Positions 1 through 8,480 are shown, numbered from the stretch's first letter. The stretch: 64,000 nucleotides of DNA from Nonomuraea zeae (GCF_005889725.1 NZ_VCKX01000017.1:1-64000); one strand, 5' to 3'. The notes: generated from the sequence alone by a model not told the origin. Numbers and translations: made by a program.

Positions 1-981
1 GCGATCGGGCTGCGCCGGGCGGGCTGGCGGGTGACGGTCCTCGACCGGCGGGCCGAGCTGGAGCGGTACGGCACCGCCTTCGGCATCCACCCCACGGCCC
101 AGGCCGCGCTCGACCGGCTCGGCGTCGGCGACGCCTTTCGCGCGCGGGCGGTGCCGTACCGCGACGGACGCATCCGCACGCCGGCCGGGCGGGTGCTGGC
201 GAGCCTGCCGCTGGAGCGCATCGAGCGCAAAGCCGGCCGGCCCGAGCTGCTGATCTCGCGCCCCTACCTGCTCGACGCGCTGCTCGCGGCGCTGGACGTG
301 CCGGTGGCCTACCGGGAGAACGTCTCGGACGCCGCCTCGCTGGCCGGCGAGTACGACCTGGTGGTCGGCGCCGACGGGATCAACAGCGCCGTACGGGCCA
401 CCGTGTTCGGCAGGCGCGGCGACGTACGGCACGTCGGCACCGTCACCTGGATCGGCGTCGCCGGCTTCGAGTCGCTTGTGCACGGCGAGACCTGGGGCCG
501 CGGGCGGTTCTTCGGCCTGACGCCGATCGAGCCCGGCCGGACCAACTGGTACGCCGCGGTGCCCGAGGCGACCACCCCCGCCGACCTGCGCACGCTCTTC
601 GCGGGATGGCACGACCCGATCCCCCGCATCCTGTCCGAGTCCGACCCCGATTCGTGGATCCGGTACGAGATGCGGCACCTGTACCCGGCCCTGCCCGCCT
701 TCGTCCACGGCGGCAAGGTGGCTCTGGTCGGCGACGCCGCCCACGCGATGACGCCGAACCTCGGGCAGGGCGCCTGCACGGCCATCCTCGACGCGGAGGC
801 GCTCACCCGCGCCGTCGCCCGCCACGGCGTGGCCGGCCTGCCGCCGGCCCTGCGCGCCTACGACGCCGAGCGCCGCCGCAGCGCCCAGCGGGTCGCGTTC
901 GGCTCGCGGACGCTGCACCGTTTCGTCCGGACCGAACGCGCCGGGCTGCGCGACTCGCTGGTCCGCCTGCTCCCGTCCTGA
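1..981 (+). CDS. FAD-dependent monooxygenase, 5' end outside window
   Basis: Flavoprotein hydroxylase of the PHBH/UbiH type, expected to use FAD and NAD(P)H to hydroxylate a small aromatic or polyketide-like substrate. The frame is open from base 1, so the N-terminal GxGxxG dinucleotide fold lies mostly upstream; the visible start reads AIGLRRAGWRVTVLDRR. Near residue 245 the second FAD motif GDAAHAMTPNLGQGAC is intact. An internal GTG at 31 exists but would remove the FAD-binding fold, so it is not the true start. The gene ends inside a 33-bp tandem repeat. Substrate cannot be assigned. Confidence 0.88.
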   Translation, partial: AIGLRRAGWRVTVLDRRAELERYGTAFGIHPTAQAALDRLGVGDAFRARAVPYRDGRIRTPAGRVLASLPLERIERKAGRPELLISRPYLLDALLAALDVPVAYRENVSDAASLAGEYDLVVGADGINSAVRATVFGRRGDVRHVGTVTWIGVAGFESLVHGETWGRGRFFGLTPIEPGRTNWYAAVPEATTPADLRTLFAGWHDPIPRILSESDPDSWIRYEMRHLYPALPAFVHGGKVALVGDAAHAMTPNLGQGACTAILDAEALTRAVARHGVAGLPPALRAYDAERRRSAQRVAFGSRTLHRFVRTERAGLRDSLVRLLPS

Positions 982-1068
982 ACGCCCGAGCCGGTACGCC
1001 CGCTCCCGCCCTGAACGCCCGAGCCGGTCCCCTCGCTCCTGTTCGGGACGGCCGAGCCCGTCGCGGCG
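970..1068. repeat. 33-bp minisatellite, three units
   Basis: Units at 970-1002 and 1003-1035 match at most positions (shared core CCTGAACGCCCGAGCCGGT). A third, degenerate unit of the same length fills 1036-1068. The first unit carries the stop codon of the monooxygenase gene, so unit number could alter the spacing to the next promoter. Confidence 0.75.
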
Positions 1069-1070
1069 CC

Positions 1071-1092
1071 AAACGATAAATTACTATCGTTT
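1071..1092. promoter_or_regulatory. Palindromic operator upstream of P450
   Basis: Perfect inverted repeat AAACGATA-N6-TATCGTTT, 50 bp before the P450 start. Size and symmetry fit a TetR-family site; the likely binder is the TetR protein encoded just after the P450 gene. Confidence 0.7.
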
Positions 1093-1141
1093 CCAGGAAG
1101 GCTATGTCAGTTCGGCAGTCGATCCCTTTCCAGGAGATGAC

Positions 1142-2338
1142 ATGAGCGATTCCATGACGTTGCCCCTGCACATGCGGCGCACCGCCTTCGATCCCGACCC
1201 CGAGCTCATGACGGCGCGCGAGGAGGAAGGCGTCCGGCGGGTGCGTACGGCGTTCGGCCTCGACGCCTGGCTGGTCACCCGCTTCGCCGACGTGCGAGAG
1301 GTGCTCGGGGACGCCGAGCGCTTCAGCAACGCCGGCACGAGCCGGTTCCAGTTCCCCGGCACCGCGGACGTCAGCGAGGAACAACGCAGGAAGATGCGGG
1401 CGGGCAACCTGCTGGCGTTCGACCCGCCCGAGCACACGCGGCTGCGCCGGATGCTGACGCCGGAGTTCACGATGCGCAGGATGCGCCGTCTTGAGCCGCG
1501 CATCCGCGACATCGTCAGCGACCATCTCGACGCGATGGAGCGCACCGGGCCGCCGGCCGATCTGGTCACGGCCTTCGCCCTGCCGATCCCGTCGCTGGTG
1601 ATCTGCGAGCTGCTCGGCGTGCCGTACGAGGACAGGGACGACTTCCAGCGGCGTACCAACCGGCTGCTGGACATCTCGCAGCCGCCCGAGGTACGCGTGG
1701 CCTCGCAGCAGGAGTCCCGCGCGTACATGACCGACCTGGTCGGCCGGGCCCGGGCCGAGCCCGGCGAGGACATGCTGGGCATGCTGATCCGCGAGCACGG
1801 CGACGACCTGTCGACCGAGGAGCTGACCGGCGTCGCCAACCTGCTGCTGCTGGCCGGCCACGAGACCACCTCGAACATGCTCGGCCTCGGCACCCTCGCC
1901 TTCCTGCGCCATCCCGACCAGCTCGACCTGCTGCGCAAGGAGCCCGAGCGGATCGGCGCCGCGGTGGAGGAGCTGATGCGCTGGCTCAGCATCATCCACT
2001 CGGGCATGTCCAAGGTCACCACCACCGAGGTCGAGCTGTCGGGCAAGCGCATCCCCGAGGGCGAGATCGTGGTGTGCTCGCTGCCCGCGGCCAACCGCGA
2101 CCCCGAGTTCATCGACGATCCGGGCCGTTTCGACATCGGCCGCGGCGACCTGGGGCACCTCGCCTTCGGCCACGGCGTGCACCACTGCCTGGGGGCGCCG
2201 CTGGCCAGGATGGAGATGCGGATCGCCTTCCCGGCGCTGTTCGAGCGCTTCCCCGGCCTGCGCGAGACGGAGACCCCGGCGGAGTTCCGTTCCTTCCACA
2301 TCGTGTACGGCCTGACCACCTTCCCGGTGGCCTGGTGA
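1142..2338 (+). CDS. Cytochrome P450
   Basis: Soluble bacterial class I P450 of 398 aa, the usual length. The I-helix oxygen-activation motif AGHETT lies near residue 237, the K-helix ExxR (EELMR) near 276, and the heme-ligand loop FGHGVHHCLG near 341-350 with the axial cysteine intact. The N-terminal half has the typical FDPPEHTRLRR helix-C region, where His and Arg contact heme propionates. Start is the ATG preceded by AGGAG. It follows a palindromic operator and is followed by a TetR gene, so it is probably a substrate-inducible oxidase. No ferredoxin gene is adjacent; the redox partner must come from elsewhere. Substrate unknown. Confidence 0.95.
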   Translation: MSDSMTLPLHMRRTAFDPDPELMTAREEEGVRRVRTAFGLDAWLVTRFADVREVLGDAERFSNAGTSRFQFPGTADVSEEQRRKMRAGNLLAFDPPEHTRLRRMLTPEFTMRRMRRLEPRIRDIVSDHLDAMERTGPPADLVTAFALPIPSLVICELLGVPYEDRDDFQRRTNRLLDISQPPEVRVASQQESRAYMTDLVGRARAEPGEDMLGMLIREHGDDLSTEELTGVANLLLLAGHETTSNMLGLGTLAFLRHPDQLDLLRKEPERIGAAVEELMRWLSIIHSGMSKVTTTEVELSGKRIPEGEIVVCSLPAANRDPEFIDDPGRFDIGRGDLGHLAFGHGVHHCLGAPLARMEMRIAFPALFERFPGLRETETPAEFRSFHIVYGLTTFPVAW

Positions 2339-2386
2339 GCCGCTGTCCCTCTTGCCTGCCACGGGCCGGCTGCTAGCGTTCGACCT

Positions 2387-3004
2387 GTGCACGAGCAGCG
2401 ACAGAGAGCCGACGCGCTGCGCAATGCCGACAAGATCGTCCGGGCCGCGATCGCCGTGCTTCGCGAGAGCGGCCCCGACGTCCCGCTCGACGAGATCGCC
2501 CGGCACGCGGGGATCGGGATCGCCACCGTCTACCGGCGCTTCGGCGATCGGGACGGCGTGATCAGGGCGGCCTTCCAGACGTACTTCGCCGAAGAGGTCG
2601 AGCCGCTCGTGCTGGCCACGCGCGGTGCGGGCGACGCGGGCCGCGCGCTGGCCGATGCGCTCGGCGGGACGGTCGACACCCTGGCCACCCACCATGGCCT
2701 GCTGAAGGCGGCCAGGGAGTCGGGCGCGATCACGGTGGACATCGCCGAGCGCTTCATCGGGCCGCTCGGCATCGTGCTGGCCAGGGCGCAACGACACGGC
2801 CAGGTACGCACCGACCTGGTCGTCAGGGACCTGGCGGCGATCCTGGTCATGGTGCTGGCCACCGTGCATCCGTCGGACCCGGGCCACGGCGACGCCCGCC
2901 GCTACCTGGCCCTGCTGCTGTCCGGCCTGCGCCCGTCGGCCGACGTGCTGCCCCCGCCCTCCGCCCGCCCGCTGAGCCCCGCGCGCCTGCCGTGGAGCGT
3001 GTAA
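2387..3004 (+). CDS. TetR-family repressor
   Basis: 205-aa regulator. The N-terminal helix-turn-helix is clear (PLDEIARHAGIGIATVYRRF, residues about 27-46). The rest is a ligand-binding helical domain. The GTG start has no good Shine-Dalgarno sequence but a TAGCGT -10-like hexamer sits about 14 bp upstream, suggesting a leaderless message. It lies directly downstream of the P450 and probably acts on the 1071-1092 dyad, giving feedback control of the oxidase. Inducer unknown. Confidence 0.9.
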   Translation: MHEQRQRADALRNADKIVRAAIAVLRESGPDVPLDEIARHAGIGIATVYRRFGDRDGVIRAAFQTYFAEEVEPLVLATRGAGDAGRALADALGGTVDTLATHHGLLKAARESGAITVDIAERFIGPLGIVLARAQRHGQVRTDLVVRDLAAILVMVLATVHPSDPGHGDARRYLALLLSGLRPSADVLPPPSARPLSPARLPWSV

Positions 3005-3015
3005 GAATCTCCCAT

Positions 3016-3510
3016 ATGCCCGACCCCATGCTGCGCCGGGCGGCGCGCGTCCTCATTCTCGACCAGGACGAACGCGTGCTGCTCTGCCGCCTCGACCTGA
3101 CCTCCGAAGGCGGGCCGGTCGTGTGGGCCGCGCCGGGCGGCGGGATCGAGCCCGGCGAGTCCGGCCGCACGGCCCTCCGCCGCGAGCTGGACGAGGAGAT
3201 CGGCTTCGACCTGCGGGGCGAGCCCGCGCACGTGTGGCGGCAGGCGGCGGTGGGCCCCCGCTACGCGCCGGGCTACGACGGGGTGCGGAACGACTATTAC
3301 GTGGTGCGGACCGAGAGCTTCGAGCCCCGCGGGGCCTTGACGGACGAGCGGCTGGCGGCGGAGTTCATCACCCGGTTCCGGTGGTGGAGCGTGGCGGAGA
3401 TCGCCGCGTACAGGGGGACGGAGGTGTTCTCGCCGCGCGCGCTCGCCGACCTGCTGGGCTCCTTGCTGGCCGACGGCCTCCCCGCGCGGCCGCTCCTGCT
3501 CGGATTGTGA
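3016..3510 (+). CDS. NUDIX hydrolase
   Basis: 164-aa NUDIX protein. The Nudix box starts at GGGIEPGE and continues RRELDEEIGF, matching GX5EX7REUXEEXGU with all metal-binding glutamates. It should hydrolyse a nucleoside-diphosphate-X substrate with Mg2+. The ATG at 3016 is preferred over an in-frame GTG at 2992, which would overlap the TetR gene; little Shine-Dalgarno signal precedes it. The C-terminal part (FRWWSVAEI) is typical of actinobacterial NUDIX proteins. Substrate not predictable. Confidence 0.9.
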   Translation: MPDPMLRRAARVLILDQDERVLLCRLDLTSEGGPVVWAAPGGGIEPGESGRTALRRELDEEIGFDLRGEPAHVWRQAAVGPRYAPGYDGVRNDYYVVRTESFEPRGALTDERLAAEFITRFRWWSVAEIAAYRGTEVFSPRALADLLGSLLADGLPARPLLLGL

Positions 3511-3517
3511 GCGGCGG

Positions 3518-4057
3518 CTATTCTCCGGTGAGGCCGTCCACCGACTCCCTGATGAGGTCGGCGTGCCCGTTGTGCCGGGAGTATTCCTCGATCATGTGAA
3601 CCAGGATCCAGCGCAGGCTGGGCACCAGGCCGTCGGACCACGCGCGCGCGGCGAGCTGGTCCAGCCCTCCGCCGGCCAGTGCCTTGTCGGCCAGGAGGCG
3701 GGAGCGGGCCACGGCGTCCGCCCAGAGCGTACGCAGCTGCTCAGGCGAGTCGCCGGCCGCCGAGTGCCAGTCCCAGTCGGGGTCCGCCGCCCAGTCCACC
3801 GTGTCCCATGGGGGCTGCCTGTCCTGCCCGTGCAGGTAGTGCGAGAACCAGTGATCCTCGACGTAGGACAGGTGCTTGAGCATCCCGCCCAGGGTCAGCG
3901 GCGAGCCGCCGACCGTCGCCGACAGCCCGGCCGCGTCCAGGCCCGCGCACTTCCACTCCAGGGTCGCCCGATGGAACTCGAGGAAGCCCAGGAGGGTGGC
4001 GGTCTCGTCGGCGGCAGCGGGCGGCTCGGGACGGCCCTGCTCGTCCAAATCGGTCAT
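3518..4057 (-). CDS. DinB/DUF664 family protein
   Basis: 179-aa four-helix-bundle protein of the DinB superfamily, DUF664 branch. Visible metal-ligand histidines are in LKHLSYVEDHW (near residue 60) and in the C-terminal HMIEEYSRHNGHADLIRE, the usual three-His arrangement of mycothiol- or bacillithiol-dependent transferases. In actinomycetes these proteins often act as mycothiol S-transferases, but the substrate here is unknown. Convergent with the NUDIX gene, 8 bp between stops. Confidence 0.85.
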   Translation of the reverse strand: MTDLDEQGRPEPPAAADETATLLGFLEFHRATLEWKCAGLDAAGLSATVGGSPLTLGGMLKHLSYVEDHWFSHYLHGQDRQPPWDTVDWAADPDWDWHSAAGDSPEQLRTLWADAVARSRLLADKALAGGGLDQLAARAWSDGLVPSLRWILVHMIEEYSRHNGHADLIRESVDGLTGE

Positions 4058-4097
4058 GGACGGTGAGTCTAGGGCGACCGGATCGGCCGGCCGCGCG

Positions 4098-4188
4098 GCG
4101 GGCCCAAGGCGGGCTCCAGAGCGGGCCCAAGAGCGGGCCCAAGAGCGGGCCCCGGGCGGGCTCCGGGCGGGCCCAGGTAGCCCCGGGC
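4098..4188. repeat. G/C-rich short tandem repeats
   Basis: Between the DinB start and the CHAP terminator, units of about 12 bp built on AGAGCGGGCCCA recur, followed by CCGGGCGGGCTC variants. Non-coding on either strand as far as I can see. Confidence 0.6.
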
Positions 4189-4198
4189 GGGAACGCGA

Positions 4199-4228
4199 AA
4201 AGCGCGCACCTCGAAGGGTGCGCGCTTT
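4199..4228 (-). terminator. Intrinsic-type terminator of CHAP gene
   Basis: Perfect 12-bp stem (AAAGCGCGCACC and its complement) with a 6-nt loop, 12 bp beyond the CHAP stop codon. On the minus strand it ends in a short T run. Symmetric enough to work in both directions. Confidence 0.8.
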
Positions 4229-4240
4229 CTGCCGGATCGA

Positions 4241-4927
4241 TCAGGCGGCGTACTGCGGGTAGCCGTAGCCCACGACCTGCGAGGTCGGACGGACGCGCTG
4301 CTCGACCTTGCCGTTGCCGGTGTTGCCCTCGATCGTGGAGATCGTGCCGTCGCCGTTGTCCTTGACCACGAAGCCGACGTGGTTGATGGCGCTCAGGTCC
4401 TTGCTGCCGCTCCAGGAGAAGAAGACCACGGCGCCGGGCTTGGCCTCGGTGCCCCAGCGGTCGTTGGCGGCGAACCACTTGGCGTGGGCGACGGTGTAGG
4501 CGTCCCAGCCGACCTGCGAGCGGGCGCCGGACTGCTCGCCGACCCAGGAGACGAACATCGAGCACCAGGCGGCGTTCGCGTAGTCCTGCCTGCTGCCGCC
4601 GTCACGCTGGACAGTCTCGGCGGCGCGGGGGGAGTCCACGTACCACTTCTGGAACTTGGTGCCGCCGCCGGCCGCGTTCTCGGACGTGCCGACCTGGGCC
4701 CTGGCCAGGTCCAGCACCTGCTGGGCGGTGACGTTCACCTTGGTCTCACGGCCCTTGGCGGAGCGCTGCTCGGGGCCGCTGTTGGCGTGTACGCCCTGAG
4801 CGGCGGCGGCGTGCTGCTGGGTGTCCGCGTTCACCGCGGCGTGGGCGCCGAGGGCGGAGGCGGCGATGGTCGCGCCGAGCGCGAGCTTGGCGATCTTCGG
4901 GGCATGGATGAGACGGGTAATGGCCAT
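4241..4927 (-). CDS. Secreted CHAP-domain cell-wall amidase
   Basis: 228 aa. Residues 1-30 form a signal peptide (KLALGATIAASALGAHA), then an Ala/Gln-rich linker, then a CHAP domain from about residue 67. The catalytic cysteine is in NAAWCSMFVSWV (near 121) and the histidine in AINHVGFVV (near 181). CHAP enzymes cut peptidoglycan as amidases or endopeptidases outside the membrane. The ATG is preceded by AAGGAG. A c-di-AMP riboswitch occupies the leader, so expression should fall when c-di-AMP is high. A strong hairpin terminator follows. Confidence 0.93.
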   Translation of the reverse strand: MAITRLIHAPKIAKLALGATIAASALGAHAAVNADTQQHAAAAQGVHANSGPEQRSAKGRETKVNVTAQQVLDLARAQVGTSENAAGGGTKFQKWYVDSPRAAETVQRDGGSRQDYANAAWCSMFVSWVGEQSGARSQVGWDAYTVAHAKWFAANDRWGTEAKPGAVVFFSWSGSKDLSAINHVGFVVKDNGDGTISTIEGNTGNGKVEQRVRPTSQVVGYGYPQYAA

Positions 4928-4952
4928 CAGGTGATCTACTCCTTGCTTCCAT

Positions 4953-5073
4953 ACCGCTTACCGGGTTAGCTGACGGATTCGGGCGTGGAAGCTGCCCTAC
5001 GGCACGTTGACGTGCCGATTCACCCCAGTTGAGACTTGGGTCCCCGGTTCCGCACACAGGCGGATTCAGCGGT
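4953..5073 (-). promoter_or_regulatory. c-di-AMP riboswitch (ydaO/yuaA type)
   Basis: On the minus strand the leader carries the hallmark segments in order: GCTGAATCCG, CCGGGGACCCA, CTGGGGTGAAT, GTAGGGCAGC, and CCGTCAGCTAACCCGGTAAG. The ends ACCGCT and AGCGGT (5068-5073 and 4953-4958) pair to close P1. The 3' end lies about 25 nt before the CHAP start codon. In Streptomyces this class controls resuscitation factors and cell-wall hydrolases, matching the gene here. Confidence 0.92.
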
Positions 5074-5412
5074 CACAGGCGATTTCCCTGTGATGCATGT
5101 GATGGGTGGGACGCCCGCAGAGTGCGTGACGTCGGTAGCGCGGTCCGTGTAGATACTCGCTGCGATGGCTGCGGCCTTGGCTCCGCGTACGACATGTAGA
5201 ACACGCCCCTGACCTGGGTAATTCCCGGGTCACGAAATTTCCATGCAAAGTACTCGGAGCCCCTATGAACGCCATGAAACACACAGGAACCTGGCGCATG
5301 AGGCCCACTATGCGGCAAGCAGTCCGCCTTCGAGGGGTAGGGCCAGCCCTACCGCGGATACGGCCGCGAGCAGGGTCGAGGCGGCCCGCCCCGCGCCCGT
5401 AGCGTCGTTCCC
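5074..5412. other. Intergenic region, divergent promoters
   Basis: No convincing gene. Holds the presumed promoter of the riboswitch transcript and, near 5336-5353, a palindrome before the sensor gene. Short open frames here show no recognisable protein. Confidence 0.6.
5336..5353. promoter_or_regulatory. 18-bp palindrome upstream of sensor gene
   Basis: Perfect dyad GGTAGGGC-CA-GCCCTACC, centred about 70 bp before the sensor start. It looks like an operator for a NarL/LuxR-type response regulator, but no such gene is next to it. Confidence 0.55.
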
Positions 5413-6078
5413 ATGAGACCCCTCCAGCGCCTCGCCACCGACACCCGCTACGTCCTGATCGGCTTCCCGGCCGCCGTCGTCATGTTCGCCACCGTCGTCA
5501 CCGGCGTCGCCGCCGGTCTCGGCAGTGCCGTGGCCTTCGTCGGCCTGCCGATCCTCGCCGCGACCGCCGCCCTGGCCCGCAACCTCGCCGACATCGAGCG
5601 CGTCATGCTCCCCGGCGTCCTCGGCCACCCCGTGGCCCGCCCGCAGTACGCCGCCGCCCCCGAGGGCGCGGGCGCCCTCCGCCGGCTGCTGAACCCGCTG
5701 ACCAGCGGCCAGGCCGCCGCGGACCTGCTCTACGGGATCATCGCGTTCCCCTTCGCGATCGCGTCCTTCGTCCTCGTCACCGTCTGGTGGGCCGGCGCGA
5801 TCGCCGGGCTCACCTTCCCGATCTACGGCTGGCGGATCGCCGCCATCCCCGGCTCCGAGGTCTCCCTGCCCGGATGGCTCGGGCTCGGCCACAGCGACCT
5901 GGCGTTCGTGGGCTTCTACACCGTGGCCGGGGTGCTGTTCGCGCTGACGCTGCCGGCGGTGGTGCGGATCGCGGCCCTGCTCAAGGCGAGTGTGGCCCAG
6001 GTCATGCTCACCCGCGCCGCCTACCCCGCCCCCGCCCCGTCCCCGTACGCCGAGGCCGCCTGGTCGGCGAGCCGGTAG
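5413..6078 (+). CDS. Stand-alone membrane sensor-domain protein
   Basis: 221-aa membrane protein with about four transmembrane helices (residues 15-50, 98-125, 125-135, 170-195). The layout matches the actinobacterial Sensor domain (PF13796) normally fused to a histidine kinase. Here the protein ends after the last helix with a Pro/Ala-rich tail and has no DHp or ATPase domain. TAGCGT lies about 10 bp before the ATG, so the message may be leaderless. No partner kinase or response regulator is adjacent. It may be a kinase truncated long ago or a modulator of a distant two-component system. Confidence 0.75.
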   Translation: MRPLQRLATDTRYVLIGFPAAVVMFATVVTGVAAGLGSAVAFVGLPILAATAALARNLADIERVMLPGVLGHPVARPQYAAAPEGAGALRRLLNPLTSGQAAADLLYGIIAFPFAIASFVLVTVWWAGAIAGLTFPIYGWRIAAIPGSEVSLPGWLGLGHSDLAFVGFYTVAGVLFALTLPAVVRIAALLKASVAQVMLTRAAYPAPAPSPYAEAAWSASR

Positions 6079-6180
6079 CCCGCGCTCCTCCCGGTAAGAG
6101 GCCGCATTACCTGCCGGGTAATCGACCGCGGACCGCAGAAAGCGACACGATGGCTGTGGTCCACTCAAAGAGGAGCAATC

Positions 6181-6588
6181 ATGACGCGGGAAATCGTGCA
6201 GGAGCTGTTGCGCCGGATGGGCGCAGGTGACCATGACGGGGTCGCGGAGCTGTTCGCGGACCGGATCGACTGGCAGCTCAACTGGCCCGCCGCCGGGCAC
6301 CCGGCGGTGCCGTGGATCCGGCAGCGCACCGGGCGCGGCGACGTGGGAGAGCACTTCCGGATGCTGTCCGACTACCACGTGCCGGAGCTGAACGGCACGT
6401 CGGTGACGCGGATCCTGGTGGACGGGGACGACGCCGTCGTCCTCGGGCACATCGTGCAGACGGTCAAGGAGAGCGGGCGGGAGTACCGTTCGCCGTTCGC
6501 GTTGCATCTCACGGTCGAGAACGGGCTGATCACCCGCTACCACATCTATGAGGACAGCCTCACGGTCGCCGAGGCGCTGGCCGGGTGA
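6181..6588 (+). CDS. SnoaL-like / NTF2-fold protein
   Basis: 135-aa cone-shaped alpha+beta barrel protein. It opens with the helix MTREIVQELLRRMGAGDHDGV and has the FADRIDW turn near residue 28, common to ketosteroid-isomerase and SnoaL-like proteins. AAAGAGGAGC precedes the ATG. This fold covers isomerases, cyclases and non-enzymatic ligand binders, so activity cannot be stated. Confidence 0.8.
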   Translation: MTREIVQELLRRMGAGDHDGVAELFADRIDWQLNWPAAGHPAVPWIRQRTGRGDVGEHFRMLSDYHVPELNGTSVTRILVDGDDAVVLGHIVQTVKESGREYRSPFALHLTVENGLITRYHIYEDSLTVAEALAG

Positions 6589-6715
6589 TGTCCGGCTCTA
6601 CCGGCCCAGGTCCACCTGGGCCAGGCGGCCGGCGTCGGAGCGGATGTCGATACGTATCCGGCCCGGCGGAGGTGACCGCTGGCACGAGGGCCGTCGATCC
6701 GCTAGACATCTGGTC

Positions 6716-7990
6716 ATGACGGAAAATGATCTACATTTACCCCTGTCGAACGGCTTGCTCAGGCGAGGGTTCCTGGTGGCGGGAGCGGCCGCGTTATCCG
6801 CGCTCGCGCTGGGATCCAGGCGACCGGCGTTCGCGGCCACCGTACAGACCGCGGGGGTGGCGCCGGCCGCGCTGGCCGGCTTCGACAACGTGCTGAAGAC
6901 CTTCATCGTGGAACGCGGGATCTCCTGCGCGCAGCTCGCCATCACCAAGAACGGCAAGCTCGTGCTGGCCAGGGCCTACCGCTACAGCGACGACCCCTCC
7001 GTGCCGAAGTTCACGCCGACCTCGCTGTTCCGCATCGCGAGCCTCAGCAAGCACATCACCGCTGTGGCGATCATGCGGCTGGCGCAGGACGGCAAGCTCA
7101 GCCTGGGGGCGTCGGTCGCCGGCCTGCTCGGGCTGCCGACCACGGCCGACGCCAGGCTGGCGAACGTGACGGTGTGGCGGCTCCTGCAGCACACGGGCGG
7201 GTGGGACCGCGACATCTCGGGCGACTACCTGTACATGGACCACACGATCTCCACGTCCCTCGGCGTCTCCCTGCCGATCACCCGCGACCACATCGTCAAG
7301 TACGCCTCCGCCCGCCCGCTCGACTTCGCCCCCGGCAGCAGGTACGCCTACAGCAACTACGGTTACCTGCTGCTCGGCCTGATCGTCGAGAAGGTGTCGG
7401 GCCTGGCCTACGAGACGTACGTCAAGCAGAAGATCCTGGCGCCCGCCGGCATCACCCGCCTGCGGCTCGGCCGTACCCTCAAGGCGCAGGCCGCCCCCGG
7501 CGAGGTCGTCTACGAGTCGGCGCAGTCGAAGCCGACCGTCACGGACGCGTCCGGCACGGTGGTGCCGGCGCCGTACGGCGCCTTCAGCATGGAGAACCGC
7601 GGCCCGGGCGGCGGCTGGCTGGCCTCGGCGGTGGACCTGGTGCGCTTCGCGCGCATCCTCGACGCGCCCGGCACGGTCCTGAACGCGACCTCCATCGGCA
7701 GGATGGTGGCCAAGCCGGAGATCGGCGTCACGGAGAGCGGCGCGTGGTACGGGGCCGGCCTCTGGGTCCGCCAGGTGACCGGGCACCTCAACACCTGGCA
7801 CGACGGCGGGCTGCCGGGGACCTACACCTACACGGCCCGGCTGCAGAACGGCTTCACCTACGCCGCCCTGTTCAACCGGACCGAGGAGAGCGGGTCGCCG
7901 GACTTCAACGTGCTCAGCCCGCTCATCAACGCCCAGATCGGCAAGGTGACCACCTGGCCGACGACGGACCTGTTCCCGCGCTACGCCTGA
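6716..7990 (+). CDS. Secreted serine hydrolase (beta-lactamase class C fold)
   Basis: 424 aa. The start at 6716 is chosen because it begins a Tat-type signal (LLRRGFLVAGAAALSALALG) and a TAGACAT -10-like box lies about 10 bp upstream. The penicillin-binding fold shows the SxxK nucleophile as SLSK near residue 109, the YxN motif as YSN near 211, and HDGG in place of KTG near 361. These mark the EstB/DD-peptidase/beta-lactamase class C group. Most relatives are esterases or D-amino peptidases, so beta-lactam hydrolysis should not be assumed. The twin-arginine export fits folding before secretion. Confidence 0.9.
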   Translation: MTENDLHLPLSNGLLRRGFLVAGAAALSALALGSRRPAFAATVQTAGVAPAALAGFDNVLKTFIVERGISCAQLAITKNGKLVLARAYRYSDDPSVPKFTPTSLFRIASLSKHITAVAIMRLAQDGKLSLGASVAGLLGLPTTADARLANVTVWRLLQHTGGWDRDISGDYLYMDHTISTSLGVSLPITRDHIVKYASARPLDFAPGSRYAYSNYGYLLLGLIVEKVSGLAYETYVKQKILAPAGITRLRLGRTLKAQAAPGEVVYESAQSKPTVTDASGTVVPAPYGAFSMENRGPGGGWLASAVDLVRFARILDAPGTVLNATSIGRMVAKPEIGVTESGAWYGAGLWVRQVTGHLNTWHDGGLPGTYTYTARLQNGFTYAALFNRTEESGSPDFNVLSPLINAQIGKVTTWPTTDLFPRYA

Positions 7991-8000
7991 TCCCACGACA

Positions 8001-8033
8001 TCCTCAACTCTTGAAGACATCAAGAGTTGAGGA
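8001..8033. promoter_or_regulatory. 14-bp-arm perfect operator of MarR gene
   Basis: TCCTCAACTCTTGA and its exact complement are separated by AGACA, ending 9 bp before the MarR start. Very likely the autoregulatory site; repressor binding would block the promoter or leader. Confidence 0.85.
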
Positions 8034-8042
8034 TATAAAGGG

Positions 8043-8480
8043 ATGGTGAGAGAAGAGACGCCGGAGGACGCGTTCTTCCGTGAGGTCGGCGGCGCCTGCG
8101 CCGAGCTGCGGCAGGCGTTCGCCCGGCACGTGGGCCTGAGCCCGCACCGCGTGCAGCTGCTCGTCCGGCTGCGGCGTGACGGCGAGAGCAGCCACAGCGA
8201 CCTGCGCCGGACGCTGGGCATCGACGGTGCGAGCGTCACCAGGCTGGTAAAGGAGTTCGAGGCCGAAGGGCTGATCGGCCGCCGCTTGGACCCGGCGGAC
8301 AACCGCTACACCCTGGCCGCGCTGACCCCCGCCGGCGAGCGGGCCGCGGCCGAGCTGGAGCGGTCACATCAGGCCTACCAGGAGCGGCTGCTCGACGGCA
8401 TCCCGCCGCACCAGCAGGAGATCGTGCTCGACGTGCTGCGCCGGGTCCGTACGAACATGACGGAGAAGGGGAGCCGATGA
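8043..8480 (+). CDS. MarR-family regulator
   Basis: 145-aa winged-helix dimer. The recognition helix lies in LRRTLGIDGASVTRLVKEFE and the wing in RRLDPADNRYTLAALTPAGE. A perfect 33-bp operator precedes it. The stop codon overlaps the next short frame (ATGA), so the two were translated together. Its target beyond itself is probably that downstream gene, now shortened. Confidence 0.92.
   Translation: MVREETPEDAFFREVGGACAELRQAFARHVGLSPHRVQLLVRLRRDGESSHSDLRRTLGIDGASVTRLVKEFEAEGLIGRRLDPADNRYTLAALTPAGERAAAELERSHQAYQERLLDGIPPHQQEIVLDVLRRVRTNMTEKGSR

Noticed and set aside
803..2887. 694-codon open frame on the minus strand over P450 and TetR
   Set aside because: Opposes two genes with clear motifs; its composition is Arg/Gly/Pro-rich and has no domain. 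A high-G+C shadow.
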